From Rhodobacterales bacterium (GTDB lineage Bacteria; Pseudomonadota; Alphaproteobacteria; Caulobacterales; Hyphomonadaceae), in contig JACXUV010000028.1 of the NCBI GenBank assembly GCA_014763715.1, positions 1 to 36,981 of the forward strand: 36,981 bases of DNA. Direction: 5' to 3'. Made by a program: the position numbers and the translations under genes. Position 1 is the first letter of the stretch. Each line of letters opens with the position of its first letter. A model generated the notes under the pieces. The model was not told the DNA's origin. It worked only from the letters and a program-made list of their open reading frames with translations, and made no database searches. Below, piece by piece: positions 15,157 to 22,974 of this stretch.

Positions 15157-16839
15157 CTACATGTTCGGATAGGCCGGGCCGCCGCCGCCTTCGGGCACGG
15201 TCCAGGTGATGTTCTGGTTTGGATCCTTGATATCGCAGGTCTTGCAGTGGATGCAGTTCTGCGAGTTGATCTGGAACTTCAGCTCGCCACCTTCCTCGAT
15301 CCACTCATACACACCTGCCGGGCAGTAACGCGCCGACGGACCGTCAAAGACGTCATGCTCGGAGGATTTCTGCAGGGCAAGGTCGGCGACCTTCAGGTGC
15401 ACCGGCTGGTCTTCTTCGTGATAGGTGTTGGTGAAGGAGACGTTGGTGAGCTTGTCGAAGCTGATCACGCCATCCGGCTTCGGATAGTCGATCGGCTTGA
15501 AGTTCTTCGCAGGCTTCAGCGATTTCGCATCGGACTTGCCGTGCTTCAGCGTGCCGAAGAAGGAGAAGCCGCCCAGCAGGCTGGAGATCCACATTTCGAT
15601 GCCGCCCATCGGGATGCCAATGGCGGTGCCGAGCTTCGACCAGAGCGGCTTCACGTTCCGCACGATCTTCAGTTCCTTGTAGACCGAAGACTGCGTGTAA
15701 GCCTCTTCATAGCTTTCCAGCGTGTCGCCCTGACGGCCGTCCTTGATGGCGGCGAAGGCAGCCTCGGCGCCCATCATGCCGGTCAGGATGGCGTTGTGGC
15801 TGCCCTTGATGCGCGGCACGTTGACGAAGCCCGCGCCGCAACCGATCAGCGCGCCGCCCGGGAAGGCGAGCTTCGGAACGGACTGGAAGCCGCCCTCGGT
15901 GATCGCCCGCGCGCCATAGGCCACGCGCTTGCCGCCCTGCAGGTGCGGCAGCACAGCCGGGTGGTGCTTGAAGCGCTGGAATTCCTGGTACGGCGAAATG
16001 TACGGGTTGGCGTAGTTCAGGTGAACCACGAAACCGACCGAGATGAACGGCTCGCCATTGTCGCGGAAGTGATAGAGGAAGCTGCCGCCGCCGGTGGAAT
16101 TGTCGAGCGGCCAGCCCATCGTGTGCTGGACATAGCCTTCCTTGAAATTCTCTTCCGGAACAGACCACAGCTCTTTCAGGCCGATGCCGAATTTCTGCGG
16201 ATCGCGGCCTTCATCCAGATTGAACTTCGCGATCAGCTCTTTCGTCAGGGAGCCGCGGGCGCCTTCTGCGAAGAGAACGTATTTGCCCAGCAATTCCATG
16301 CCCGGCTGATAGTCGCCCTTGTGGCTGCCATCGGCGGCAATGCCCATGACGCCGGAGACGACACCCTTCACGCGGCCATCTTCGCCGTAAACGACTTCAG
16401 AGGCGGCAAAGCCGGGGAAAACCTCCACGCCGAGATTCTCGGCTTCCTGGCCGAGCCAACGGGTCACATTTGCCAGCGAGCCGGTGTAGTTGCCGTGGTT
16501 CTTCATGAAGCCCGGCATCGGCAGGAGGGAAATGTCCGCCACGCCTTCCGGCCCCAGGAACAGGAACTTGTCAGCCGTGACTTCCGTCTTCAGCGGACGG
16601 TCGTCGCGCGTGCGCCAATCGGGGATCAGCTTGTCGAGGCCAATCGGATCCATCACGACACCCGACAGGATGTGTGCACCGATCTCGCCGCCTTTTTCCA
16701 GAACGACCACAGACAGGTCTTCGCCTGCCTCGTTCGCCAGTTGTTTGAACCTGATGGCTGCTGCCAGACCGGACGGGCCGCCGCCCACGATCACCAGGTC
16801 GAACTCCATCGATTCCCGTTCCATAGCGTCATCCGCCAT
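15157..16839 (-). CDS. Electron transfer flavoprotein-ubiquinone oxidoreductase
   Basis: This 560-residue ETF-QO passes electrons from electron-transfer flavoprotein, reduced by acyl-CoA and other dehydrogenases, to ubiquinone at the inner membrane. The FAD motif VGGGPSG lies near residues 18-24. The middle carries the quinone-binding and membrane-association region (GGEIGAHILSGVV, KYVLFAEGARGSLTKELI). The C-terminal ferredoxin-like part binds one 4Fe-4S cluster through four cysteines, at about 506, 529, 532 and 535 (CPAGVYEW, then CIHCKTCDIKDP). Length and motif order match the family. The ATG at 16839 has GAGGAG seven bases upstream. The ETF genes are not in this window. It is divergent from the glycosylase gene (93-base gap). 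Confidence 0.96.
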   Translation of the reverse strand: MADDAMERESMEFDLVIVGGGPSGLAAAIRFKQLANEAGEDLSVVVLEKGGEIGAHILSGVVMDPIGLDKLIPDWRTRDDRPLKTEVTADKFLFLGPEGVADISLLPMPGFMKNHGNYTGSLANVTRWLGQEAENLGVEVFPGFAASEVVYGEDGRVKGVVSGVMGIAADGSHKGDYQPGMELLGKYVLFAEGARGSLTKELIAKFNLDEGRDPQKFGIGLKELWSVPEENFKEGYVQHTMGWPLDNSTGGGSFLYHFRDNGEPFISVGFVVHLNYANPYISPYQEFQRFKHHPAVLPHLQGGKRVAYGARAITEGGFQSVPKLAFPGGALIGCGAGFVNVPRIKGSHNAILTGMMGAEAAFAAIKDGRQGDTLESYEEAYTQSSVYKELKIVRNVKPLWSKLGTAIGIPMGGIEMWISSLLGGFSFFGTLKHGKSDAKSLKPAKNFKPIDYPKPDGVISFDKLTNVSFTNTYHEEDQPVHLKVADLALQKSSEHDVFDGPSARYCPAGVYEWIEEGGELKFQINSQNCIHCKTCDIKDPNQNITWTVPEGGGGPAYPNM

Positions 16840-16932
16840 TGGTTTCTCCTCGCTTCGGCCTTAGAGTTGCCGCCCATATCTGCAATTACTTAAGCACTTA
16901 CAATGTCTGCCGCGAAGGTCCAGAGCTTCTGA

Positions 16933-17718
16933 ATGCCCGCCCCTACGTCAATCACTGCCATCGACGCCCTCACCGACTGGTGGGAAGAGATGGGCGTGGA
17001 TGTAGACCATGCGCGGGTCGAAGCGCTCCTGAAGGCCGCAGAAACAGCAGTTTCTGCTGCGCCGCAGCAAGCTGCAGCCATCCAGCCGCGCCGCCGCAGG
17101 CCTACGAACTGGGTCGAAGAAGCCCGTACACAGGCCGCAGGGTGCGACACTCTGGACGCCCTCAAGGCCGCCATCGAATCATTTGAAGGCAGCCCGCTCA
17201 AGGACGCCGCCCTCTCGACCGTGGTGTATGACGGCACGCCGGAGGCCAGCCTGATGGTGATCGGCGAAGGCCCAGGCGCGGAAGAGGACAAGCGCGGCCT
17301 GCCCTTTGTCGGCAAGGCGGGCCAGCTGCTGGACCGGATGCTGGCCGCCATCGACCGCAGCCGCGAGACCAACGCCTTCATCACCAACGTCAATTACTGG
17401 CGCCCGCCCGGCAACCGGAACCCGGACCAGGAAGAGCTGGATGTCTGCCGCCCCTTTGTCGACCGGATGATCGAGCTGGCGAAGCCGAAACTGATCGTTG
17501 CCGCCGGGGGCGTGCCAGCCAAGGCCCTGCTGGACACCGGGGACGGTATCATGCGCCTGCGCGGCTCGGAGCACATGTTCACCACGGCGGGCGGCTTTTC
17601 GGTGCCGCTGATCCCGCTGCTGCACCCGGCCTACCTGCTGCGCCGTCCGCAGGAAAAGAGCCGCGCGTGGCGGGACCTGCTGCTGGTCGAGAAGCGGCTG
17701 GGGGAGCTTGGCGGCTGA
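16933..17718 (+). CDS. Uracil-DNA glycosylase, family 4-like
   Basis: This 261-residue DNA repair enzyme removes uracil from DNA. Motif A is GEGPGAEED (111-119), followed by GLPFVGKAGQLLDRML (122-137), TNVNYWRPPGNR (151-162) and the catalytic-loop HPAYLLRRP near 231. The first 60 residues are variable, as in alphaproteobacterial members. Only two cysteines are present (C71, C172), so the four-cysteine 4Fe-4S site of classical family 4 enzymes is not complete: FEGSPLK stands where many relatives have FDGCALK, and the residue before RPP is Trp. The ribosome binding site is weak. Its TGA overlaps the next ATG as TGATG, so the glycosyltransferase-like gene is translationally coupled to it. Confidence 0.9.
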   Translation: MPAPTSITAIDALTDWWEEMGVDVDHARVEALLKAAETAVSAAPQQAAAIQPRRRRPTNWVEEARTQAAGCDTLDALKAAIESFEGSPLKDAALSTVVYDGTPEASLMVIGEGPGAEEDKRGLPFVGKAGQLLDRMLAAIDRSRETNAFITNVNYWRPPGNRNPDQEELDVCRPFVDRMIELAKPKLIVAAGGVPAKALLDTGDGIMRLRGSEHMFTTAGGFSVPLIPLLHPAYLLRRPQEKSRAWRDLLLVEKRLGELGG

Positions 17719-18401
17719 TGCCTGCCCCGCTTTCCATCGTCATTCCCACGCTGAACGCCGAGGCGGAGCTGCCGCTTTGCCTGGAGAGCCTGATGCCGGG
17801 GCTGGAGGCCGGGCTGATCCGGGAGGTCATCGTGGCCGATGGCGGGTCTGAGGATGCGACGGCGAAGATCGCGGGGTCGATGGGGGCCACTCTGGTGACC
17901 GGCGCGCGCGGACGCGGGGCGCAGCTGGCTGCCGGGGCAGCGGCCGCGCGGGGTGACTGGCTCATGTTTCTGCATGCCGATACCGCGCTTTCACGCGACT
18001 GGGCCGAGCGTACAGGCGATCATGTCATGACTAAACCGGACTATGCCGCGTTCTTCGAGCTACGATTCCGGTCCGATGCGCGCGCCGCCCGGACTTTGGA
18101 GAAGCGTGCGGGCCGCCGCGCCCGGATGCTGGGGCTCCCGTATGGCGACCAGGGTCTGCTGATCAGCCGGAAGCTGTATGACGAAGTCGGCGGCTATGCT
18201 GATGTGCCGCTGATGGAGGACGTGATGATCGTCCGCGCGATTGGCAAGCGGCGCCTTGTCCAGCTGAATGCCGAGGCCCGCACCTCCGCCGCCAAATATG
18301 AGCGCGACGGCTGGTCCCGGCGCAGCTTCCGCAATGCCGTCCTGCTCACACGCTTCCTGCTGGGAGCCCGCCCGGAGGCGCTGGCGAAGCACTACACCTA
18401 G
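17718..18401 (+). CDS. Family 2 glycosyltransferase (TIGR04283-like)
   Basis: This 227-residue protein has the GT-A start SIVIPTLNAEAELPLCLESL, then EVIVADGGSEDAT, GARGRGAQLAAGA and LHADTAL, where a DxD-type motif would be. LPYGDQGLLISRKLYDEVGGY and PLMEDVMIVRAI follow, and the pattern fits the short TIGR04283 glycosyltransferases. The reaction is unknown; some members sit in arsenosugar clusters, but no arsenic gene is seen here. The ATG at 17718 overlaps the glycosylase stop. A TIGR04282-like gene, its frequent partner, lies at 19024 beyond an inserted minus-strand gene. Its stop shares CTAG with the convergent lipoprotein gene. Confidence 0.87.
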   Translation: MPAPLSIVIPTLNAEAELPLCLESLMPGLEAGLIREVIVADGGSEDATAKIAGSMGATLVTGARGRGAQLAAGAAAARGDWLMFLHADTALSRDWAERTGDHVMTKPDYAAFFELRFRSDARAARTLEKRAGRRARMLGLPYGDQGLLISRKLYDEVGGYADVPLMEDVMIVRAIGKRRLVQLNAEARTSAAKYERDGWSRRSFRNAVLLTRFLLGARPEALAKHYT

Positions 18402-18958
18402 TCCCCGTTCCACCATTCAGGATTGTCGAAATAGGCCTTGTAGGCATCGCGCAGATAGTCCGCGACCGGGGCCTTCGCCGGAAGGCTGCAGGTGTAGGAA
18501 TCGAGCTTGTCGATACCCCAGGTATCGCGTTCTTCTTCGCTGACATCGCCGCACCAGGGCAGCTCGACATCGAACGCCTTCACTCCATCGGCATCATATT
18601 CCGCCGCGCGGCGGGTGACGCCGACCACGTAGACCGTCTCCTCATCCTCGACCATCCGGATCTCGGTCAGCCAGACCGGCCCCATCGCCGTATCCATCAG
18701 CGGCGTGAAGCGGATCGCGACCGGCTCTTCATCCGGCTCGTCCGGCGGGGGGATCATGAGATAGCCCTTGTTGCCCCGGTTCGGCACGGTCCGCGCGCAA
18801 TCGTCCTCATCGCTGCAGACGAGAATCACCGCCGCCTCGTCCAGCCGGACGGCGTCGCCTTCCGGGATGAAGGGCGTGTCGCTCATGAAACAGGCAGGCA
18901 ACATGGCGATGACGCCGATGGCCGACAGGCTTTTCAGGCTGCTATTCAGGCGTTGCAT
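18398..18958 (-). CDS. Uncharacterised lipoprotein
   Basis: I do not recognise the family. The 186-residue product starts at ATG 18958, with AAGGAG nine bases upstream. A longer in-frame start at 19084 lies inside the divergent gene and has no signal. The N-terminus MQRLNSSLKSLSAIGVIAMLPAC is a lipoprotein signal peptide with the lipidated Cys at 23. The mature part is acidic (DEEPVAIRF, VEDEETVYVVGVTRRAAEYDADGVKAFDVELPWCGDVSEEERDTWGIDKLDSYTC). It has several further cysteines that could form disulfides in the periplasm. It sits on the opposite strand between two genes of a common glycosyltransferase pair. Confidence 0.82.
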   Translation of the reverse strand: MQRLNSSLKSLSAIGVIAMLPACFMSDTPFIPEGDAVRLDEAAVILVCSDEDDCARTVPNRGNKGYLMIPPPDEPDEEPVAIRFTPLMDTAMGPVWLTEIRMVEDEETVYVVGVTRRAAEYDADGVKAFDVELPWCGDVSEEERDTWGIDKLDSYTCSLPAKAPVADYLRDAYKAYFDNPEWWNGD

Positions 18959-19023
18959 CAGGAGAAGCTCCTTTTTGACCGTGCCATCTTTCGCCGGGCA
19001 CAAGACGAAAGTAAGGCATTGGC

Positions 19024-19671
19024 ATGGGACGTCCAACACTTCTGATTTTTGCCAAGCCGCCGCGCATCGGCCTGTCCAAGACAAGGCTGGCGAAGGGCAC
19101 CGGCCCGGCCGCCGCCCGCCGTATTGCCGGCTTCACCCAGAGCCGCACCTTCCGGGCCGCCATGCAGTCCGGCTGCGAGACGGTCATCTATGCCGCGCCC
19201 GACAGCGCGCTGCGCGCTGTGACCACGACAGGATGGCCCGCCCACCTGCCGCGCCGCAGCCAGGGCGAAGGCACGCTGACCGAGCGGCTGGAAAAGGGCT
19301 TCAACGAAGCCCCGCCCGGCCCCATCCTGTTCATCGGAACCGACGCGCCGGACGTCTCGCCAGCCCTGCTGCGCCAGGCCGTGCGCCTGCTGTCCCGGCA
19401 TGATGCGATCTTCGGCCCGGCAGAGGATGGCGGCTTCTGGCTGTTCGGCATCAACAAGGGGCCGCGCACGCGTTCGCCCTTCCGGCATGTGCGCTGGTCC
19501 GGCCCGCACGCGATGCAGGATGTCTGGTCCAACCTGCCGCCCCATGCGGGGATTGGCCTGTTGCCGGTGCTGATGGACATCGACCAGCTGAGCGACTGGC
19601 GCGCCTGGAGCCGCCGCAAAGGCACATGGCGGCCACCGGCGATCCACAGGAAGAAGCTCGAAGGCCATTAA
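19024..19671 (+). CDS. DUF2064 / TIGR04282 nucleotidyltransferase-like glycosyltransferase
   Basis: This 215-residue protein has the TIGR04282 start LLIFAKPPRIGLSKTRLAKGTGPAAARRIA (residues 6-35). It also has GEGTLTERLEKGF and ILFIGTDAPDVSPALLRQAVRLL, then the FGPAEDGGFWLFGI loop near residues 126-139. The fold is that of GT-A nucleotide-sugar enzymes, and the biochemical reaction is not established for most members. It usually travels with TIGR04283, here at 17718. The ATG at 19024 has AAGG seven bases upstream. It is divergent from the lipoprotein gene (65-base gap) and precedes the radical SAM gene by 42 bases. Confidence 0.87.
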   Translation: MGRPTLLIFAKPPRIGLSKTRLAKGTGPAAARRIAGFTQSRTFRAAMQSGCETVIYAAPDSALRAVTTTGWPAHLPRRSQGEGTLTERLEKGFNEAPPGPILFIGTDAPDVSPALLRQAVRLLSRHDAIFGPAEDGGFWLFGINKGPRTRSPFRHVRWSGPHAMQDVWSNLPPHAGIGLLPVLMDIDQLSDWRAWSRRKGTWRPPAIHRKKLEGH

Positions 19672-19678
19672 TTTGTTC

Positions 19679-19708
19679 TTGCTTTGTTCTGACCCGTGTG
19701 ACTATATC
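19679..19708 (+). promoter_or_regulatory. Possible promoter giving a leaderless radical SAM mRNA
   Basis: TTGCTT (19679-19684) and TATATC (19703-19708) with an 18-base spacer resemble a sigma-70 promoter. The ATG at 19714 begins only five bases after the -10 element, and no Shine-Dalgarno is seen, so the transcript may start at or near the ATG. Confidence 0.4.
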
Positions 19709-19713
19709 AGGCC

Positions 19714-20847
19714 ATGCGGATCGGACAGAAACTCTCTCCCAAAGGACGTGTCAGCCTGATCGACACGAAGGCCGCCGCCGAGCGCTTCAGCCAGCGCGGG
19801 CGCGGGGCCATCTCCAACCAGACGGGCCGGTACGAGAAGGAAACCCGCTTCGCCTTCGACGATGGCTGGGACACGATCGAGCAGGATGCCGCCCGCATCG
19901 AAACGCTGGTCATGCCGGAAACGGCGCGCACGGTGATCACCTTCAACCGCTCGCCGGACATCCCCTTCGACCGGACGATCAACCCCTATCGCGGCTGTGA
20001 GCATGGGTGCATCTATTGCTTTGCCCGGCCCACGCATTCCTGGCAGGGGCTTTCCGCCGGGCTCGATTTCGAAAGCCGGCTTTTCTACAAGACCAACGCC
20101 CTGCGCCAGCTGGAATGGGAACTGTCGCGCCCCGGCTATGTCTGCCGCCCCATCGCGCTTGGCATGAATACGGACGCCTTCCAGCCGATCGAGCGGACGC
20201 ACACGCTGACCCGGCAGATCCTGGAAATGCTGGCTGCACACGACCACCCTGTCACTGTCCTGACGAAATCGGCCCTGATCCAGCGTGACATAGACCTGCT
20301 GGCCCCGATGGCAGCGAAGGGGCTGGTACGGGCGGGCGTCTCGATCACCACGCTGGACCGGACGCTCTGCCGCAAGATGGAGCCGCGCGCGGCCACGCCC
20401 CAGCGGCGGCTGGAAACCGTGCGCGCCCTCAGCGAGGCCGGCATCCCGGTCACGGTGATGACTGCACCAATCATCCCGGCCCTCAACGATCATGAGATCG
20501 AAACCCTGCTGGAGGCCGCCGCAGCCCATGGCGCGACCGGCGCGGGCTATGTGCTGTTGCGCCTGCCCTATGAGATCAAGGACCTGTTCCATGAATGGCT
20601 GGTCCAGCATGTGCCGGACCGGGCCGCGAAAGTGATCAACACGCTGAGGGAAATGCGGGGCGGCAAGGATTATGATGCGCGCTGGCGCGACCGGATGCGC
20701 GGATATGGGCCGGTGGCGGAGCTGATCGCAAAACGCTTTGCCCGCGCCATCCGCCGCCATGGCCTGGACAAACCGCGCCCAAGCCTGAGGACGGACCTGT
20801 TCGCCCCGCCGGTCAAACCGGGCGGCCAGCTGAAGCTGGACCTTTGA
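19714..20847 (+). CDS. PA0069-type radical SAM protein
   Basis: This 377-residue protein holds the radical SAM cluster motif CxxxCxxC in GCEHGCIYCFARPTHSW (C95, C99, C102). It also has family features TFNRSPDIPFDRTINPYRGC before it, GLDFESRLFYK after it, GMNTDAFQPIER and SITTLDRTLCRKMEPRAATP. The family is related to spore photoproduct lyase in sequence, but its function is unknown and it lacks evidence of DNA lesion repair. It should bind a 4Fe-4S cluster and S-adenosylmethionine in the cytoplasm. The ATG at 19714 lacks a ribosome binding site; a promoter-like pair just upstream suggests a leaderless transcript. It is convergent with the DUF779 gene with only a three-base gap. Confidence 0.93.
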   Translation: MRIGQKLSPKGRVSLIDTKAAAERFSQRGRGAISNQTGRYEKETRFAFDDGWDTIEQDAARIETLVMPETARTVITFNRSPDIPFDRTINPYRGCEHGCIYCFARPTHSWQGLSAGLDFESRLFYKTNALRQLEWELSRPGYVCRPIALGMNTDAFQPIERTHTLTRQILEMLAAHDHPVTVLTKSALIQRDIDLLAPMAAKGLVRAGVSITTLDRTLCRKMEPRAATPQRRLETVRALSEAGIPVTVMTAPIIPALNDHEIETLLEAAAAHGATGAGYVLLRLPYEIKDLFHEWLVQHVPDRAAKVINTLREMRGGKDYDARWRDRMRGYGPVAELIAKRFARAIRRHGLDKPRPSLRTDLFAPPVKPGGQLKLDL

Positions 20848-20850
20848 GGC

Positions 20851-21225
20851 TCAGCCTTCCAGGGCGGCCAGTTCATCCGCGCCGAACACGCGGCCACGGG
20901 TGAGGAAGCGCTGCTCGCGTCCATTGTCCAGCGAGAACATGCCGCCCCGGCCGGGCACCACATCGAGGATCAGCTGGGTATGCTTCCATGCCTCGAACTG
21001 GCTGGCGGAGATGTAGACGGGCACGCCGTCGACCTCGCCCAGTTTCACATCCCGTTCGCCCACCTTGAAATCGTCTGCCGGATAGCACATCGGGCTGGAC
21101 CCGTCGCAGCATCCGCCGGACTGGTGGAACAGGATATCGGGATGATCCTGCCGGATTTCGGCAATCAGGCGCCGCGCCGCTTCCGTGGCGGTGACGCGCC
21201 GGGGCCGGTCACTTTCTTCTGTCAT
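20851..21225 (-). CDS. DUF779 protein linked to acetaldehyde dehydrogenase
   Basis: This 124-residue protein matches DUF779 (HQSGGCCDGSSPMCYP, DVKLGEVDGVPVYISASQFEAWKHTQLILDVVPGRGGMFSLDNGREQRFLTRGRVF). The clustered Cys-Cys and nearby Cys suggest a metal or redox role, but the function is unknown. Family members often sit next to ExaC/AcoD-type aldehyde dehydrogenases, as here. The ATG at 21225 has a strong GGAGG. It follows the dehydrogenase by 82 bases on the same strand; the gap contains a GC hairpin at 21250-21283. The two are probably one operon. Confidence 0.9.
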   Translation of the reverse strand: MTEESDRPRRVTATEAARRLIAEIRQDHPDILFHQSGGCCDGSSPMCYPADDFKVGERDVKLGEVDGVPVYISASQFEAWKHTQLILDVVPGRGGMFSLDNGREQRFLTRGRVFGADELAALEG

Positions 21226-21249
21226 CGGATTACCTCCGAAAAAGGTGCG

Positions 21250-21283
21250 GGCGGCCCCGGCCTAAGCTGCCACCGGGACCGCC
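21250..21283 (-). other. Intercistronic hairpin between aldehyde dehydrogenase and DUF779
   Basis: GGCGGTCCCGG and CCGGGGCCGCC on the minus strand form an 11-base stem with one G-U pair and a 12-base loop. No T-run follows, so it is more likely an mRNA processing or stability element, or a partial stop, than a full terminator. Confidence 0.5.
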
Positions 21284-21307
21284 CCCTGCCGTCACACCAC
21301 GGCAGGA

Positions 21308-22831
21308 TCAGAAGAAGCCGAGCTTCTTCGGTGAGTAGGAGACGAGCATGTTCTTCGTCTGCTGATAGTGATCCAGCATCTTCGAGTGGTTCTCGCGACC
21401 GATGCCCGATTGCTTGTAGCCGCCAAAGGCCGCGTGGGCCGGATAGGCGTGGTAGCAATTGGTCCACACGCGCCCGGCCTGGATGCCGCGGCCGAAGCGA
21501 TAGCAGGTGTTCGCCTCACGGCTCCACACACCGGCGCCCAGGCCGTAGAGCGTGTCATTGGCAATGGCGAGCGCTTCGGCTTCGTCCTTGAACGTCGTAA
21601 CGGAAACGACCGGGCCGAAGATCTCCTCCTGGAACACACGCATCTTGTTGTGCCCCTTGAGAACGGTCGGCTGGACATAGTACCCGCCGGCGAGATCGCC
21701 GCCCAGATTTGCCCCGGCTCCGCCGATCAGCACCTCGGCACCTTCCTGGCGGCCGATGTCGAAGTAGGAAAGGATCTTTTCCTTCTGCTCCGAGCTGGCC
21801 TGCGCACCGATCATCGTGGTCGGATCCAGCGGGTTGCCCTGCTTGATTTCGGCGACGCGCTTGAGGGCACGTTCCATGAAACGGTCATAGATGTTTTCAT
21901 GGATCAGCGCCCGCGACGGACAGGTGCAGACCTCGCCCTGGTTCAGGGCGAACATGGCAAAGCCTTCGATAGCCTTGTCGAAATAGTCATCGTCCGCACG
22001 CGCCACATCCTCGAAGAAGATGTTCGGAGACTTGCCGCCAAGTTCCAGCGTCACCGGGATCAGGTTTTCCGACGCATACTGCATGATCAGCCGCCCCGTC
22101 GTCGTCTCGCCCGTGAAGGCGATCTTGGCGATGCGGTTGCTGGAGGCGAGCGGCTTGCCCGCCTCCAGGCCAAAGCCGTTCACGATGTTCAGCACGCCGG
22201 GTGGGAGGATGTCGGCGATCAGCTCCGCGAACACCATGATCGTGGCCGGGGTCTGTTCGGCTGGCTTCAGCACCACGCAGTTCCCGGCGGCCAGCGCCGG
22301 GGCGAGTTTCCATGCCGCCATGAGAAGCGGGAAGTTCCACGGAATGATCTGTCCGACCACGCCAAGCGGTTCATGGAAATGATAGGCGACCGTGTCGTGG
22401 TCGATCTCGGAAATGCTGCCTTCCTGCGCGCGGATGCAGCCTGCGAAATAGCGGAAGTGGTCGATGGCCAGCGGCACATCGGCGGCCATGGTCTCGCGGA
22501 TCGGCTTGCCATTGTCCCAGGTTTCGCAGGTCGCGACGAGTTCGAGGTTCTCCTCAAGAACGTCGGCGATCTTGTTCAGCATACGGGCACGATCGGCGAC
22601 GGAGGTGCGGCCCCACGCATCTTTCGCGGCGTGCGCGGCGTCCAGCGCCATTTCAATGTCGCTGGCGTCGGACCGTGCCACCTGGCAGATCACCTTGCCG
22701 TTTACCGGAGACGTGTTGTCGAAATAGCGCCCATTGGTCGGCGCAACGAATTTTCCGCCGATGAAGTTGTCATACCGTTCACGGAACGGCGCTTTCATTT
22801 CGGACGTGTCGAGAATCTGTGTGTCAGCCAT
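21308..22831 (-). CDS. Acetaldehyde/aldehyde dehydrogenase (ExaC/AcoD type)
   Basis: This 507-residue NAD-dependent aldehyde dehydrogenase oxidises acetaldehyde and similar aldehydes to acids in the cytoplasm. It has the cofactor-site [25 protein letters not shown] (160-184). The general-base Glu is in LELGGKSPN (E263). The catalytic Cys is in [11 protein letters not shown] (C302). The C-terminal [12 protein letters not shown] follows. Length and motifs match the AcoD/ExaC subgroup, which carries the VCTC pair. The ATG at 22831 has GGAGG seven bases upstream. It is followed by DUF779 and preceded by a GAF/Fis regulator, with a perfect palindrome at 22939-22964 between them. This is a common arrangement for aldehyde-responsive genes. 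Confidence 0.95.
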   Translation of the reverse strand: MADTQILDTSEMKAPFRERYDNFIGGKFVAPTNGRYFDNTSPVNGKVICQVARSDASDIEMALDAAHAAKDAWGRTSVADRARMLNKIADVLEENLELVATCETWDNGKPIRETMAADVPLAIDHFRYFAGCIRAQEGSISEIDHDTVAYHFHEPLGVVGQIIPWNFPLLMAAWKLAPALAAGNCVVLKPAEQTPATIMVFAELIADILPPGVLNIVNGFGLEAGKPLASSNRIAKIAFTGETTTGRLIMQYASENLIPVTLELGGKSPNIFFEDVARADDDYFDKAIEGFAMFALNQGEVCTCPSRALIHENIYDRFMERALKRVAEIKQGNPLDPTTMIGAQASSEQKEKILSYFDIGRQEGAEVLIGGAGANLGGDLAGGYYVQPTVLKGHNKMRVFQEEIFGPVVSVTTFKDEAEALAIANDTLYGLGAGVWSREANTCYRFGRGIQAGRVWTNCYHAYPAHAAFGGYKQSGIGRENHSKMLDHYQQTKNMLVSYSPKKLGFF

Positions 22832-22938
22832 GTCATTTCCTCCAGATCATTGGCGCTCTTCGTCGTGTGCGAAGACTGGGAGGAATGTTCTGCTTGCGGC
22901 ACGGGCCTGTCAGCCCGCGTCAATCCGGTAAAATGCGG

Positions 22939-22964
22939 AATGTGTCTCATTCCTGAGACACATT
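22939..22964. promoter_or_regulatory. Palindromic operator candidate for the aldehyde dehydrogenase
   Basis: AATGTGTCTCA and TGAGACACATT are perfect 11-base inverted arms around TTCC. It lies 108 bases upstream of the dehydrogenase ATG and 11 bases after the stop of the adjacent regulator gene. Its size and symmetry fit a dimeric Fis-type HTH protein, so the neighbouring AcoR-like regulator is the obvious candidate. No sigma-54 promoter was found between it and the gene. Confidence 0.65.
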
Positions 22965-22974
22965 TCAGGGCAAA

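Noticed and set aside
15052..16893. 613-codon plus-strand frame over ETF-QO
   Set aside because: Antisense shadow of a gene with clear FAD and 4Fe-4S motifs.
22832..22938. A sigma-54 promoter before the aldehyde dehydrogenase
   Set aside because: No TGGCAC-N5-TTGC match was found in either register, and the regulator has no sigma-54 ATPase domain.
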